A stretch of DNA of 64,000 nt from CADEED01 sp020442965 (GCA_041395525.1 JAWLAH010000001.1:351576-415575), one strand, 5' to 3'. Positions 1-10,069 are shown, numbered from the stretch's first letter. Numbers and translations: made by a program. The notes: generated from the sequence alone by a model not told the origin.

Positions 1-362
1 CGCTCCCGCAGCGCCGTGGGGCTGATCTTGGCGTACGGACCCTCTATCACGGATATCTTGGCACCCGAGGTAAAGAACTCCGGTGCACCGCATTCGTCTC
101 GCTCGATGTGTGCCTCACGATGGGTGAGTACCGTGCCCCACGGCGGGCAGAGCGTCGCAAGCGCGAGCGAATTGGCCGCGGTGCCCGACAACACGGTAAA
201 GACGCGCACACTCGCACCGAAAAACTCGCCGACCACCGTGTCGAGCCGCGCCGTCCAGTCGTCAGCCCCATATGCCAGGGATGCACCCTGGTTAGCGGCA
301 ATCAACGCGGCCAGGACCGGTGGACAAACGGCCGCGGTGTTGTCAGATTTGAAATAGCGCAT
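1..362 (-). CDS. ltaE: Low-specificity L-threonine aldolase, N-terminal part (runs off left edge)
   Basis: The minus strand is open from an ATG at 362 to the window edge, giving about 120 residues that begin MRYFKSDNTAAVCPPVLAAL. The opening F-x-SDNT, the Y-G-x-D-x-WT segment and the VLSGTAANSLAL stretch are typical of the PLP-dependent beta-eliminating lyase/threonine aldolase family, which cleaves L-threonine or allo-threonine to glycine and acetaldehyde in the cytoplasm. The PLP lysine lies further along and is outside the window. The start is separated by only 43 bp from the divergent PilZ gene, so the two promoters must overlap. The family call is firm; exact substrate preference cannot be read from this fragment. 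Confidence 0.85.
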   Translation of the reverse strand, partial: MRYFKSDNTAAVCPPVLAALIAANQGASLAYGADDWTARLDTVVGEFFGASVRVFTVLSGTAANSLALATLCPPWGTVLTHREAHIERDECGAPEFFTSGAKISVIEGPYAKISPTALRE

Positions 363-405
363 GGGGGTCTTGACTCCGCGGATGGTTAGCGCTGGGATAA
401 TACGA

Positions 406-738
406 ATGAATCAAAAACGTGAACACTTTCGGCTGCGATATCCGCTGCTCGCCCGGCCGCGCCTCAAGATGAGCGAAGCCACCGCGATCGTCACTGAATT
501 ATCCGAGCGCGGTATGCGGCTCAGCACGGTCAAGCTGCCGGCGCTCGACGCTCAATCACCGGTCGCCGGCAACCTGAAACTGGCCTGCGGCACTTTGTGC
601 GACATACGTGGCAACGTGATCCGCGTCGACGGCGACGAACTCATCGTGAGTCTCACGGAAGGTCCAAGTTACGGAGACATGGTCGCCGAGCAGCGTTGCA
701 TCGCACAAAGATTTCCCAACTGGCGTCATCCTGTCTAA
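406..738 (+). CDS. PilZ domain protein (putative c-di-GMP receptor)
   Basis: A 110-residue protein that is essentially a single PilZ domain. The N-terminus MNQKREHFRLRYP carries the RxxxR c-di-GMP-binding motif, followed about 30 residues later by ELSERGMRLS, a variant of the [D/N]xSxxG motif with Glu in the first place. This is the size of a stand-alone PilZ adaptor, so it probably works by binding a partner protein. An upstream in-frame ATG at 361 exists but adds residues that do not look like the family; 406 is preferred. A GATAAT box at 396-401 lies just before the start, which would leave almost no leader. A diguanylate cyclase is encoded 2 kb away. The stop overlaps the stop of the convergent oxidase gene. 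Confidence 0.75.
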   Translation: MNQKREHFRLRYPLLARPRLKMSEATAIVTELSERGMRLSTVKLPALDAQSPVAGNLKLACGTLCDIRGNVIRVDGDELIVSLTEGPSYGDMVAEQRCIAQRFPNWRHPV

Positions 739-2351
739 CGCTCGCCAGTCGGCGCGCTGGCACGCGGCAGTCCGAGCGCACCTGGGTTCATCCGACCCTC
801 AGGGTCAACGGCCTGCTTCAGCGACTCGACGAGGGTTCGTGTCGTCGGCAACAACGATTCGCCGTAGAGATAGGTCTTGCCGATCTGATTTGAGGCCGCG
901 CCGATCGAGGCAAAGTAGGCTACCAACCGCCCGCGCAGTCGCTGCACGAGTTCCGCCGCGGCGGGATTCGCCGGCGGTTCCTTCAGTTTGGCAAGGTACT
1001 GCGGCTCTGGGGTCCGGCGATGTACTGGCAACCAGCTGTCGAACCAGTGGAACACTGGTTCATAGCTGAACGCGTGATTCGAGATCGCTATCAACAGACG
1101 TGTTAGTGTGACGCCCTTCGCCGCCATCTCGTCGCGGTGCTCGTTCAGAATCTTGTCGGCGCCACGGATGATCGCGACCGCATCCGAGTGCGCCACTTTG
1201 GCGTTGAGTGCAGCCCACCGATCGCCGTCCGGCCCCAGCACCGCATTCATGGCCGGGAATGGCATCGCTCTAACAGCTTTCGGGATCGAGTTCACGATCT
1301 CTTTGCCGGCCAGCTTTGCGATGATCGCGCGACACGCTGTCACGTCACTCGCGACCGCCGCGGCGCTGCGTCCAGCGCACACGACGTGCAACGAGAAGAC
1401 ATCGCCCTCGATGAAATTCCGGCCGGCGGCCACAAGCTTGGCGCCCTCCTTCAAGCCTTTGAACACGCTCGACTGACCCTTGACGACGCCCGCGAGGGTC
1501 TTCAAATCCTGAGCGAAATCGCCCGCCGAGAGATTCTTGCGCGTGGACTCAGGGTCGAACACGTAGGCCTCTTCTGCCACGTCGGAACGCGCGACCTCCG
1601 ACAGCGCACGCGCTGCCGACTCGATGTCGGGAAAGACGAACGATAGGTAATCGCGCTCCGCCGGTGCACGGATAAGTCGCAGCGTGGCTTGCAGCTTGAT
1701 TCCCAGTGCGCCCGTATCGTGCACGAACAGGCCGGTCAGATCCGGTCCGTAGGTGCGATAAAAGGGTTTCGTGACATTGGCGAACCCAGCTTGACCCGTG
1801 CGCAGGATCGATCCATCGGCGAGGGCCACTTCAAGCCCTAACAACATCTCGGCTGCCGTGCCGTAGCGCGCAGTAGCCATGAACAACGCGCCATTGGAAA
1901 GCCCACCGCCGACGGTGGCACGCGCGCCAGAAAACGTGCCGAAGAACGGCAGCCGCAAGCCGAGTGGCGCCACAGCCTCGTAGATCTGCTGCCAGGTCAC
2001 GCCAGCTTCGACGGTGATGTACATGTCAGCAGCGTTGATTTCGACGATGCGATTCAGCGCGCTCGTGTCGAACACGATCGAATTCGAGTGAATCGGCGTA
2101 TAACCGCCCGTGTACGACATGCCGCCACCGCGACCGATGACGTCGTATCCGGCGCGTGTGCTGAGACCGATCGCCGCGGCCGCAGTCTGCTTGTCTCGCG
2201 GTCTGACGACCGCTGCGCACGTGACGCCGACCTGATAGACGTCGGCCGAAAATGCTTCGCGCTCAGCCGGCGAGTCAAGTACCGCATCCTTACCTAACAG
2301 GCTGCGCAGTTGCTGCAGCAGATCATCGGCCAGCGGCACGGCAGTGTTCAT
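735..2351 (-). CDS. FAD-linked oxidase (PCMH-type FAD-binding domain)
   Basis: A 538-residue flavoprotein of the vanillyl-alcohol oxidase/GlcD superfamily. The N-terminal half has the PCMH-type FAD fold: a glycine-rich GRGGGMSYTGG near residue 75, then VEAGVTWQQIYEAV and ATVGGGLSNGALF. The C-terminal end VDPEGRMNPGALGL is the standard last motif of FAD-linked oxidases. The substrate is unknown; family members oxidise 2-hydroxy acids, alcohols or phenols. The start at 2351 is chosen because AAGGAG lies 8 bases upstream (2360-2365 on the plus strand); a longer reading from 2423 has no such site. It is transcribed away from the diguanylate cyclase gene, and its stop interlocks with that of the PilZ gene. 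Confidence 0.8.
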   Translation of the reverse strand: MNTAVPLADDLLQQLRSLLGKDAVLDSPAEREAFSADVYQVGVTCAAVVRPRDKQTAAAAIGLSTRAGYDVIGRGGGMSYTGGYTPIHSNSIVFDTSALNRIVEINAADMYITVEAGVTWQQIYEAVAPLGLRLPFFGTFSGARATVGGGLSNGALFMATARYGTAAEMLLGLEVALADGSILRTGQAGFANVTKPFYRTYGPDLTGLFVHDTGALGIKLQATLRLIRAPAERDYLSFVFPDIESAARALSEVARSDVAEEAYVFDPESTRKNLSAGDFAQDLKTLAGVVKGQSSVFKGLKEGAKLVAAGRNFIEGDVFSLHVVCAGRSAAAVASDVTACRAIIAKLAGKEIVNSIPKAVRAMPFPAMNAVLGPDGDRWAALNAKVAHSDAVAIIRGADKILNEHRDEMAAKGVTLTRLLIAISNHAFSYEPVFHWFDSWLPVHRRTPEPQYLAKLKEPPANPAAAELVQRLRGRLVAYFASIGAASNQIGKTYLYGESLLPTTRTLVESLKQAVDPEGRMNPGALGLPRASAPTGER

Positions 2352-2587
2352 CGCATCGACTCCTTGCGCAAGAAACAAGCGGGTCACGTGTCGTTGCACG
2401 CGCATCCCGAACCGACAGAACACCAGATCACGGAGTATCGTGCAAGTGCTTGAAAAGCCAAATACTACTATGCGGCGACGCCGTCGCCGCGCGTGCCATC
2501 AGGCCAGTTCTGCCACCGCGCCGGGGCACACGTCAGCCCTGGACGACGCGCATCGGTCTATCATGCAGGCAACGGGGATACGAAAGA

Positions 2588-4324
2588 ATGGTCTTAGCCC
2601 AGATGGCGCAGCGAATTTCAGGGCGTTTTCACCAGCGGTTCGCCCTGCGGCTGCTGGTACTCGTACTCGCGTCGGGTACGGCGATCAGCGCAGTCCCGGA
2701 AATCGCAACTGAACTCGCGCTAGAGCCGAGCATGCTGACGGGCGACGTCGCCGAACTCGCGCCCACAGCGGTTGCGGCGCGTAGTCGGACCGAGCAACTG
2801 CCAAAGTTGGTTCTGCGCGCTGCCCGCAGGAGTGGAACAGTCTTTTGGCTGACCTCGCAACTGCCCGCGGCTGCCGCGAAGATAGCGGATCCGGCGCTGC
2901 TGATCGAAAAGGGCCGGCACCTCGCCGTCGATCTGTACCTGCTACGCGATGGCGCTGCGAAAGCGATACTGCCAGCGACTGCGTTGCCAGGTTTCTTCGG
3001 CATGCACACGGCGGTGTATGCGCTACCGGATCCACTGCGCGCTGGCGATCAGATGATTGCGCGTGTAACGGCAACTGGACGTGGAGCCGAGGACTTGCAG
3101 TTGCGTGTGGCGGGGTTGGCGGACACCCTCGCACTCGGTGCGACGCATGCCCGAACGATTACGCTGGCGTTCGGTGCACTCGCCGCGATGTCACTCGGCG
3201 CACTCGTTATCTGGCTCGTGCTCAAGGAGCGCATCTTTCTCCTGTATTGCGCACTGTTTACGCTGCAGGCTCTCTACATTCTTTTTCTGTCCGGTCAGGG
3301 GTTTGATTGGCCCGTACTCGCCGCAGCAGTCCCGCTAGGCGCACACACGTGGAATGTACCCGCCGCACTCAGTGGCGCGGCGGCCTGCTGGTTCGTCCGC
3401 GAGATCGCCGACTTGCGACGATTTTCGCCGCGCGTCTATCGCATGTTCGGTTGGCTCGCGTGGGTTTTCATCGCCCTCGCCCTGGCCAATTTCGCGGGGG
3501 CCTTCGGGCTTGGCGGCGTCATCGCTGCGATCGGCAACCTGGTCTTTCTGGCGACGGCGGTTTTTACCCTGGCCGTCGCGTTCCTGGCGTGGCGACGCGG
3601 CAACCGCGCGGCCGGCTGGTTTCTGATTGCCTGGGCGCTGCTGGAAGCGGCGACAATCGCTTCGGCCGTCGTCCTGCTGGTGGCGGACGGCTCCAGTGCC
3701 GAACAGCTCTTCTACTACGGCATGCCCATTTCGATGGTGCTCGCCGCGATCCTGGTGGCGCTGGGTGTCGCCGATCGCTTGCGCGAGCAACGCCTGGCGC
3801 TCTCCGATGCCGAGCGGCGCGCACAGACCGACCCACTGACCGGCGTACTGAATCGCGCCTCCTTGCTCGAACGGCTCGATGCAGCCTGTGCTCGCGCACG
3901 CAATCGCGATTTGCCAATCGCGATATTGTTCATCGACCTCGATCATTTCAAGGAGATCAACGATTCGTTCGGTCACCGCGCCGGTGATGCTTGCCTGCGG
4001 TCGATAATCGGCCCGATCCAGGCCGAGTTGCGCCAGTCGGATGTGATCGGCCGCTATGGTGGCGAGGAATTCGTGGTGCTCCTGAGTAGCGCGACAGCCG
4101 GTGCCGCCTATCCCATCGCTGAGCGCATACGCGAGCGAGTAGCGACCACGCAGATAACCGGCTTCGGCAAGCCGATCCAGGTGACCTGCAGCATCGGTGT
4201 CGCTGCCAGCGATACACTCGGCCTGATGGGGGAGGAACTCATCGAACGTGCCGATGCTGCTGTCTATGCGGCTAAATGGTCCGGCCGCAACTGCGTTCAG
4301 GTAGCCATGCCACTCGCGGCATAG
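2588..4324 (+). CDS. 7TM-sensor diguanylate cyclase (GGDEF)
   Basis: A 578-residue membrane protein predicted to make c-di-GMP. After a hydrophobic signal/anchor (about residues 17-35) comes an extracytoplasmic region of about 160 residues, then a run of roughly seven hydrophobic helices (about 195-405), the layout of 7TMR-DISM sensors. A GGDEF domain fills the C-terminus, starting at DPLTGVLNR. The active-site motif is GGEEF at residues 491-495, and an RxxD inhibitory site (RQSD, 482-485) lies five residues before it, so both catalysis and product feedback look intact. ATG 2588 is chosen because the signal follows it directly; the longer open frame upstream is low-complexity readthrough. A second ATG at 2603 is possible. 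The signal sensed is not evident. Confidence 0.88.
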   Translation: MVLAQMAQRISGRFHQRFALRLLVLVLASGTAISAVPEIATELALEPSMLTGDVAELAPTAVAARSRTEQLPKLVLRAARRSGTVFWLTSQLPAAAAKIADPALLIEKGRHLAVDLYLLRDGAAKAILPATALPGFFGMHTAVYALPDPLRAGDQMIARVTATGRGAEDLQLRVAGLADTLALGATHARTITLAFGALAAMSLGALVIWLVLKERIFLLYCALFTLQALYILFLSGQGFDWPVLAAAVPLGAHTWNVPAALSGAAACWFVREIADLRRFSPRVYRMFGWLAWVFIALALANFAGAFGLGGVIAAIGNLVFLATAVFTLAVAFLAWRRGNRAAGWFLIAWALLEAATIASAVVLLVADGSSAEQLFYYGMPISMVLAAILVALGVADRLREQRLALSDAERRAQTDPLTGVLNRASLLERLDAACARARNRDLPIAILFIDLDHFKEINDSFGHRAGDACLRSIIGPIQAELRQSDVIGRYGGEEFVVLLSSATAGAAYPIAERIRERVATTQITGFGKPIQVTCSIGVAASDTLGLMGEELIERADAAVYAAKWSGRNCVQVAMPLAA

Positions 4325-4372
4325 CTGGCCTTACTACCCATCCAGATCCATAGCAATTTGCCGGGAGACCCT

Positions 4373-6438
4373 ATGAGCATCCGCAGCCTCGCAAGAACCG
4401 CGTTGATCGCGATCTACCTGATTGGCGTGACAGCCGTGGCCGCAAGCGCCGATTCCTGGCTGCTGCAATCGCGCGACATATTTGCGCTCGAAACCGCCAG
4501 CGATCCGCAGATCTCGCCGGACGGCAAGCGAATCGTCTATGTGCGCCGCAGCTACGACGTCATGACCGACAAGCCGCGCGCCAATTTGTGGATCGTCAAT
4601 ACAGACGGCAGCGGCCAGCGACCGCTACGGTCCGACACTAACAACCACAGCTCACCGCGCTGGTCGCACGATGGCACGAGGCTGGCGTTTATCTCCGATG
4701 CCGAAGGCAAGCCACAGCTTTTCGTGCGCTGGATGGACACCGGCCAGACTGCGTTGCTGACCGATCTCACCGAGTCACCGCGCGATCTCACGTGGTCACC
4801 AGACGGCAAGTCGCTCGCATTCACCCAGCTGGTGGCTGCCGACAAGCCGTCGCTAGCCAAAGCGCCCGACAAGCCAGAAGGCGCGAACTGGGCGCCCCCG
4901 GTGACAGTGATCGACCAGGTAGTCTATCGCGTCGACGGCCAGGGCTACCTCAAGAGTGGTTACTCGCACGTATTTGTCGTCTCCTCGGATGGTGGCGCAC
5001 CGCGACAACTGACCAGTGGCAATTTCAATCACGAGGGCACGCTGGCATTCACTCCCGATGGCAAACGCCTGCTGCTCTCGGCGAACCGCCGCGACGACTG
5101 GCAGCTGAATCCCGTCGACAGCGACATACACGTCATCGATCTCGCAAGCGGCGCGATGACCCAGCTGACCAAGCGCGACGGACCGGATACCAACCCCGTT
5201 GTCGCTCCCAACGGCAAGAGTATCGCCTATCTGGGCTTCGACGATCGCAAGCTCGGCAATCAGAATGCGCGGCTGTACCTCATGGCGATCGACGGCAGCA
5301 ACGCACGCGTCGTTAGTCAGGATTTCGATTACAGTATCGAAGACCCTGTCTGGGCGGAGAACAGCCGCAGCCTGTACTTTGTCTACGACAAAGCCGGTAT
5401 CCGACGTATTGGCAATATTTCCGAGGACGGCAAGATCCGCGAGATCGCGCGCCAGGTAGGTAGCAGCGACATCGGCCGACCCTATACGGGTGGCAGTTTC
5501 TCAGCGGCGCGCACCGGCGCGATCGCATTCGTGCAAAACTCAACCCGTTCGCCGGGCGATGTTGCGGTGGTCGACTCACGCGGCAAATCGGTGCGAATTC
5601 TCACCGCGCTCAACGCCGACCTGTTTGCACACAAGAAGCTCGGCGCGGTGGAACGACTCACCTGGTCATCGTCAGCGGACCAGCGCCAGATTGAGGGCTG
5701 GCTGGTTACCCCGCCCAATTTTGACGCGGGCCGCAAGTATCCGCTGATCCTCGAGATTCACGGCGGACCGTTCACCGCGTACGGACCCAACTCAGCGTCG
5801 AGATCCAGCGCTATGCCGCCGAGGGCTACATGGTGCTATACGCCAACCCTCGTGGCAGCACGAGCTACGGCGAGGATTTCGCCAATCTCATTCATCACGC
5901 CTATCCCGGCAATGACTACGACGATCTGATGTCAGGCGTGGACGCTGTCATCGCGCGCGGCAATGTCGATCCCGAACAGCTGTTCGTCACTGGCGGATCC
6001 GGCGGTGGCGTACTCACCGCGTGGATCGTCGGCAAGACCGACCGCTTTCGTGCCGCGGTCGTCGCCAAGCCCGTAATCAATTGGACGAGCTTTGTGCTCA
6101 CGGCTGACATGAACAACTTCTTCTATCGCTACTGGTTTTCCGGGCCGCCGTGGGAGGCGCAGGCGGAGTACTGGCGACGCTCGCCGTTGTCCCTGGTTGG
6201 CAATGTGAAGACACCGACGATGTTGCTAACAGGTGAAGCCGACTATCGCACCCCGAGTAGTGAGGCGGAGCAGTTCTATCAGGCGTTGCAGTTGCGCAGC
6301 GTGCCGACGCTGATGGTGCGCTTGCCACAAGCCTCGCATGGCATGACCGGGCGGCCCAGCCAGTTCATCGCCAAAATAGACAATATCCTGGCGTGGTTTG
6401 CACGCTACCGGAGCCGATCAGAAGCACAGCAGAACTGA
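4373..6438 (+). pseudogene. S9-family peptidase (prolyl-oligopeptidase type) with one frameshift
   Basis: About 688 residues read through two frames. Frame one (4373 to about 5790) encodes a signal peptide and a beta-propeller with repeated SPDGK-type motifs; frame two (about 5795 to 6438) encodes the alpha/beta-hydrolase domain. The catalytic serine is in TGGSGGG (Ser codon at 5998), with Asp in GEADYRTP and His in QASHGM. The frames join at the conserved HGGPFTAYGPN segment, where one missing T would restore NFSVEIQRY. ATG 4373 has GGGAG upstream. The product would be an exported di- or oligopeptidase. Since all catalytic residues survive and only one base is missing, this may be a functional gene with a sequencing error rather than a true pseudogene. 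Confidence 0.82.
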
Positions 6439-6531
6439 TGGCGGGTGCGGCAGCGGGTAGCGGGACCGCTCGGCCGCAGCGCGGTGCCTGGCCAGGTCGA
6501 GCCCCGGCGCGACCGGCAGCCCTGTTGTTCC

Positions 6532-6559
6532 TTGAGTTTGCCCCTAGAACTGCTACCCT
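6532..6559 (+). promoter_or_regulatory. Candidate sigma-70 promoter for typA
   Basis: TTGAGT at 6532-6537 and TACCCT at 6554-6559 are separated by 16 bases; the -10 is preceded by TGC, giving an extended -10 look. It lies 45 bp before the typA start, in the short gap after the S9 peptidase gene. Assigned by eye only. Confidence 0.35.
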
Positions 6560-6604
6560 GCGCGTCCTTTTTTGCCGGCCGAACATTTCCCGGCAGAGTG
6601 ACCC

Positions 6605-8434
6605 ATGACCGATCCGCAACGTTCAATTCGCAACATCGCCATCATCGCGCACGTCGACCACGGTAAGACGACCCTGGTGGATTGCCTGCTGCGCCAGTCG
6701 GGCACCTTCGCCGCGCATGAAAAAATGACCGAACGCGTGATGGACTCGAATGACATCGAGCGCGAGCGTGGCATCACCATTCTCGCCAAGAACTGCGCGA
6801 TCGAATACGGCGATACCCGCATCAATATCGTCGACACGCCCGGTCACGCTGACTTTGGCGGTGAAGTCGAGCGCGTGCTCTCGATGGTCGACGCAGTGCT
6901 GGTCGTCGTCGACGCGGTTGATGGGCCGATGCCGCAGACGCGTTTCGTCACCAAGAAGGCGCTTGCTTTGGGCCATAAGGCCATCGTCGTCATCAACAAG
7001 ATCGATCGTCCTGGCGCGCGACCCGACTGGGTGGTGGACCAGACTTTCGATCTTTTCGACAAGTTGGGTGCTACCGACCAACAACTCGACTTCCCGGTCA
7101 TCTACACCTCAGCGCTCGAGGGCTGGGCGAGTACGGATCACATGCGTCGCGAGCCTGATATGCGTGCGCTTTACGAAGCGATCCTGCAATTCGTGCCGGA
7201 GCCACCTTGTGAGCTCGACGCGCCCTTGCAATTGCAAATCTCGACGCTCGACTACAATTCCTACGTCGGCCGCATTGGTATCGGTCGAGTGCGACGGGGC
7301 ACCGTACGGGCTGGCCAGACCGTTGCCCTGCGCGATGGCGCGGCTGATCGCGGCACCGCCAAAATCGTGCAGGTACTGAGCTTCAAGGGTTTGCAGCGAG
7401 TTCCGGTCGAATCGGCTGTCGCCGGCGACATCGTCGCCATCACCGGCATCGACGACGTCAATATCGGGCTGACCATTTGCGACCCTTTGGCACCGGTCGG
7501 GTTACCGCCGATCGCGGTGGACGAACCGACGCTGGTGATGACGTTTCAAGTCAACACGTCGCCGATGGCGGGGCGCGAAGGCAAGTACGTCACCAGCCGT
7601 CAGATCCGCGAACGTTTGCAGCGCGAGTTGCAGAGCAACGTCGCCTTGCGCGTCGACGAGACCGCCGATGCCGACGTGTTTCGCGTCTCCGGGCGTGGCG
7701 AATTGCATTTGACCGTCCTGATCGAGACGATGCGCCGCGAAGGCTACGAGCTCGCGGTCGGCAAGCCGCAAGTATTGACGAAAGTGGTGGATGGCGAGGA
7801 ACAGGAGCCCTTCGAAGCACTCACCATCGATGTCGAAGAAACCCACCAGGGCGGCGTGATGGAAGCCCTGGGGTCGCGCCGCGCCGAAATGCGCGACCTA
7901 ACGACGGACGGTCGCGGCCGTGTGCGGATCGAATACCGCGTACCAGCGCGCGGGCTGATTGGCTTTCAAAACGAATTCATGAATCTCACTCGCGGCACGG
8001 GTCTCATGAGTCATATCTTCGACGGCTATGGGGTCGTCAAAGGCGATATTCCCGAGCGCCACAATGGCGTACTGATCAGCAACGAGAACGGTGTCGCGGT
8101 GGCCTATGCGCTGTTTTCACTACAGGATCGCGGCAAGTTGTTTGCCTCGCATGGCGATCCAGTCTACGAGGGCATGATCATCGGTATCCACAGCCGCGAG
8201 AACGATCTCGTCGTCAATCCGATCAAGACCAAGAAACTCACCAACGTCCGCGCCTCGGGCAAGGATGACGCGCTGCTTTTGACGACCCCCATCGCTGTCA
8301 CGCTGGAGTATGCGGTCGAATTCATTGCAGACGACGAGCTCGTCGAGGTCACCCCACAATCCATCCGCATCCGCAAGCGGCGCCTGCAGGAACACGAGCG
8401 CAAACGGGCGTCGCGTGCGGAAGACGCCGCCTAA
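6605..8434 (+). CDS. typA: Ribosome-associated translational GTPase TypA/BipA
   Basis: A 609-residue translational GTPase of normal family length. The G1 motif AHVDHGKT is at about residues 15-22, the G2 region has ERERGITI, G3 is DTPGHADFGGEV and G4 is NKIDRPGA. EF-Tu-like domain II, the EF-G-like domains and the TypA-specific C-terminal domain follow, with the signature region LIGFQNEFMNLTRG and the end VEFIADDELVEVTPQSIRIRK. TypA binds the ribosome and is needed for growth under stress and low temperature through effects on ribosome assembly. It has its own candidate promoter and is followed by a stable hairpin, so it is probably transcribed alone. Confidence 0.97.
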   Translation: MTDPQRSIRNIAIIAHVDHGKTTLVDCLLRQSGTFAAHEKMTERVMDSNDIERERGITILAKNCAIEYGDTRINIVDTPGHADFGGEVERVLSMVDAVLVVVDAVDGPMPQTRFVTKKALALGHKAIVVINKIDRPGARPDWVVDQTFDLFDKLGATDQQLDFPVIYTSALEGWASTDHMRREPDMRALYEAILQFVPEPPCELDAPLQLQISTLDYNSYVGRIGIGRVRRGTVRAGQTVALRDGAADRGTAKIVQVLSFKGLQRVPVESAVAGDIVAITGIDDVNIGLTICDPLAPVGLPPIAVDEPTLVMTFQVNTSPMAGREGKYVTSRQIRERLQRELQSNVALRVDETADADVFRVSGRGELHLTVLIETMRREGYELAVGKPQVLTKVVDGEEQEPFEALTIDVEETHQGGVMEALGSRRAEMRDLTTDGRGRVRIEYRVPARGLIGFQNEFMNLTRGTGLMSHIFDGYGVVKGDIPERHNGVLISNENGVAVAYALFSLQDRGKLFASHGDPVYEGMIIGIHSRENDLVVNPIKTKKLTNVRASGKDDALLLTTPIAVTLEYAVEFIADDELVEVTPQSIRIRKRRLQEHERKRASRAEDAA

Positions 8435-8452
8435 CGGCTAACGCTCGATGGC

Positions 8453-8472
8453 GGTGTGATGCGAATCACACC
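8453..8472. other. Perfect hairpin with GCGA tetraloop downstream of typA
   Basis: GGTGTGAT (8453-8460) and ATCACACC (8465-8472) are perfect complements around the loop GCGA, a GNRA tetraloop. It lies 18 bp after the typA stop and 24 bp before the next start. No T-tract follows, so it is not a classical intrinsic terminator; it may stabilise the typA 3' end. Confidence 0.5.
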
Positions 8473-8496
8473 AGACTGGGCGCAGGCGGCGGCACT

Positions 8497-9948
8497 ATGT
8501 CGTCAAGCATGGCTGGCACATACTCAACAACGTTAGCGACAGCGGGCGGCACCGGATCGCACCCGTTTGATGCAGCACTCGCCGACAGTCGGCTGCTCGC
8601 CTGGGGCCGGCCGGTTCTCGCGCTCGTGGCGCGCCGGTGGCAGGTCTTGCTGGTGGGTGCGATCGCCATCGCGGCGGCGAACTTGCTGTCACCCCATCTC
8701 GCGTTCGGCAGCCTCGTGTTGGGGTCTGGCATCGTGCCGCGGCTCGTCGACTGGCTCATTGGGCTGACCACCGGTTCCTTCGTATTCGCCGCGAGCTATG
8801 CGGCGCTCGCCAGGCGCGAAGGCGTGGCATATGGCATTGCACACGTTGAACCGTGGCAGTCGCTACCGCTGCGAGGCTTGCTGCTGGCATTGATCTGGTC
8901 CGCCGTCGCCTTGGTCGTCGGGCTGATCGCATTGCTCCTCGGCTTCTCGATCATCAAGATGTTAGGTGGCGTCCCCGGCGGGCGCGGGGGTCTCGGAGCG
9001 CTGCTGGCCCTCGGCCTCTACGCGCTGTACATAGTGCCGGCCCTCCTGTTTCTATTGGCCCCGTTGTGGGCTGGTATGTGGCTACGCTACAACTTGTCCT
9101 TCGCACGCATCGTACGGACTGACGAGAGTGCCTGGACGGCGTTCCGCCTTGCATGGCAGCGCGTGTCCGCGGAGAACTGGCGCTATTTCTCGCATTCCTA
9201 TCTCGTCATGTTGGCGATTGCCGCGCTTGCGCTGCTGGCACTCTGGCTGCAGCTCGGCGCATCGAATCTGGTGACCGCAGCGATCTCCACCGCCCTCGTG
9301 ATGATCGCGCTGATGATCTCGGTAGCCGTGACGTTCGTGATTGAACGTGTGTACGATCCTTCGCTCGGTCTCCAACTGGGCGAGACGTCGAATCCACCTG
9401 GTGCAGCATCAGCGCCTATCGAGACACCGCCCGCGCCGATGCCAGCCGCAGCGACCGTGGCACCGGGTGCACAGGAGCCGCTCAGCACTGCCGAGTTCGT
9501 CAGACTCATGGCGGCACCTGGCCGGGATCCGCGCGAAGTGCGCACGCTGCTCGGTCGCTGCGTCGACAAATCGGCCGCACTCACTGCAATACGCCCGAGC
9601 ATTCTCTCGTTAGCCCAAAGCACGCGCGTCGCCGAAGCGATTGTTCTCGCGGAGGCTGCCCTGACCCAAGACGCCCGATTTTTCGCGGCCGATCCTGATG
9701 CGATCATGCCGCTGGCCAAACGTCTGGCAGCCGGCGGCCGCACCGACCTCGCCATGCGGGTGTTGCAGCCCTTCGTACGCGACGAGCGGAGCCACCAACT
9801 TCATCTGACGGCGGCTCTCTTCGCCGCCCATTTGCTGGCCCAGGCGCTAAACAAGCCGGCGGCTGCCAGACAGTTTCTCATCAACCTCAAGAAGCTCTAC
9901 CCGCACGAACCGCTGATCGATCAGCAGCTCAAGCGCCTGCCGACCTGA
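8497..9948 (+). CDS. Polytopic membrane protein with cytoplasmic helical C-terminus, function unknown
   Basis: 483 residues in two parts. Residues about 45-285 contain six strongly hydrophobic helices, with a Gly-rich cytoplasmic or periplasmic loop (GGVPGGRGG) between the third and fourth. A Pro/Ala-rich linker (about 300-325) leads to an alpha-helical tail of about 160 residues with alternating hydrophobic helices that resemble TPR or HEAT-like repeats (STAEFVRLMAAPG, VAEAIVLAEAALTQ, LAMRVLQPFV). I do not recognise the family. The membrane part recalls DUF4013-like or BPSS-type integral proteins, but this is only an impression. It lies between typA and a secreted TPR protein on the same strand. 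Confidence 0.75.
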   Translation: MSSSMAGTYSTTLATAGGTGSHPFDAALADSRLLAWGRPVLALVARRWQVLLVGAIAIAAANLLSPHLAFGSLVLGSGIVPRLVDWLIGLTTGSFVFAASYAALARREGVAYGIAHVEPWQSLPLRGLLLALIWSAVALVVGLIALLLGFSIIKMLGGVPGGRGGLGALLALGLYALYIVPALLFLLAPLWAGMWLRYNLSFARIVRTDESAWTAFRLAWQRVSAENWRYFSHSYLVMLAIAALALLALWLQLGASNLVTAAISTALVMIALMISVAVTFVIERVYDPSLGLQLGETSNPPGAASAPIETPPAPMPAAATVAPGAQEPLSTAEFVRLMAAPGRDPREVRTLLGRCVDKSAALTAIRPSILSLAQSTRVAEAIVLAEAALTQDARFFAADPDAIMPLAKRLAAGGRTDLAMRVLQPFVRDERSHQLHLTAALFAAHLLAQALNKPAAARQFLINLKKLYPHEPLIDQQLKRLPT

Positions 9949-10069
9949 GCAATCGATCCATTCCCGGCGCCGCCATTGGAGTGCCGCGGCCGGAATTTGC
10001 TGGCAAACTCTCTGCAGGCGCGCACCAGTTGCGGGGTCCGCCGAACACGGGCGAGCTAGGGAAGTCTGC

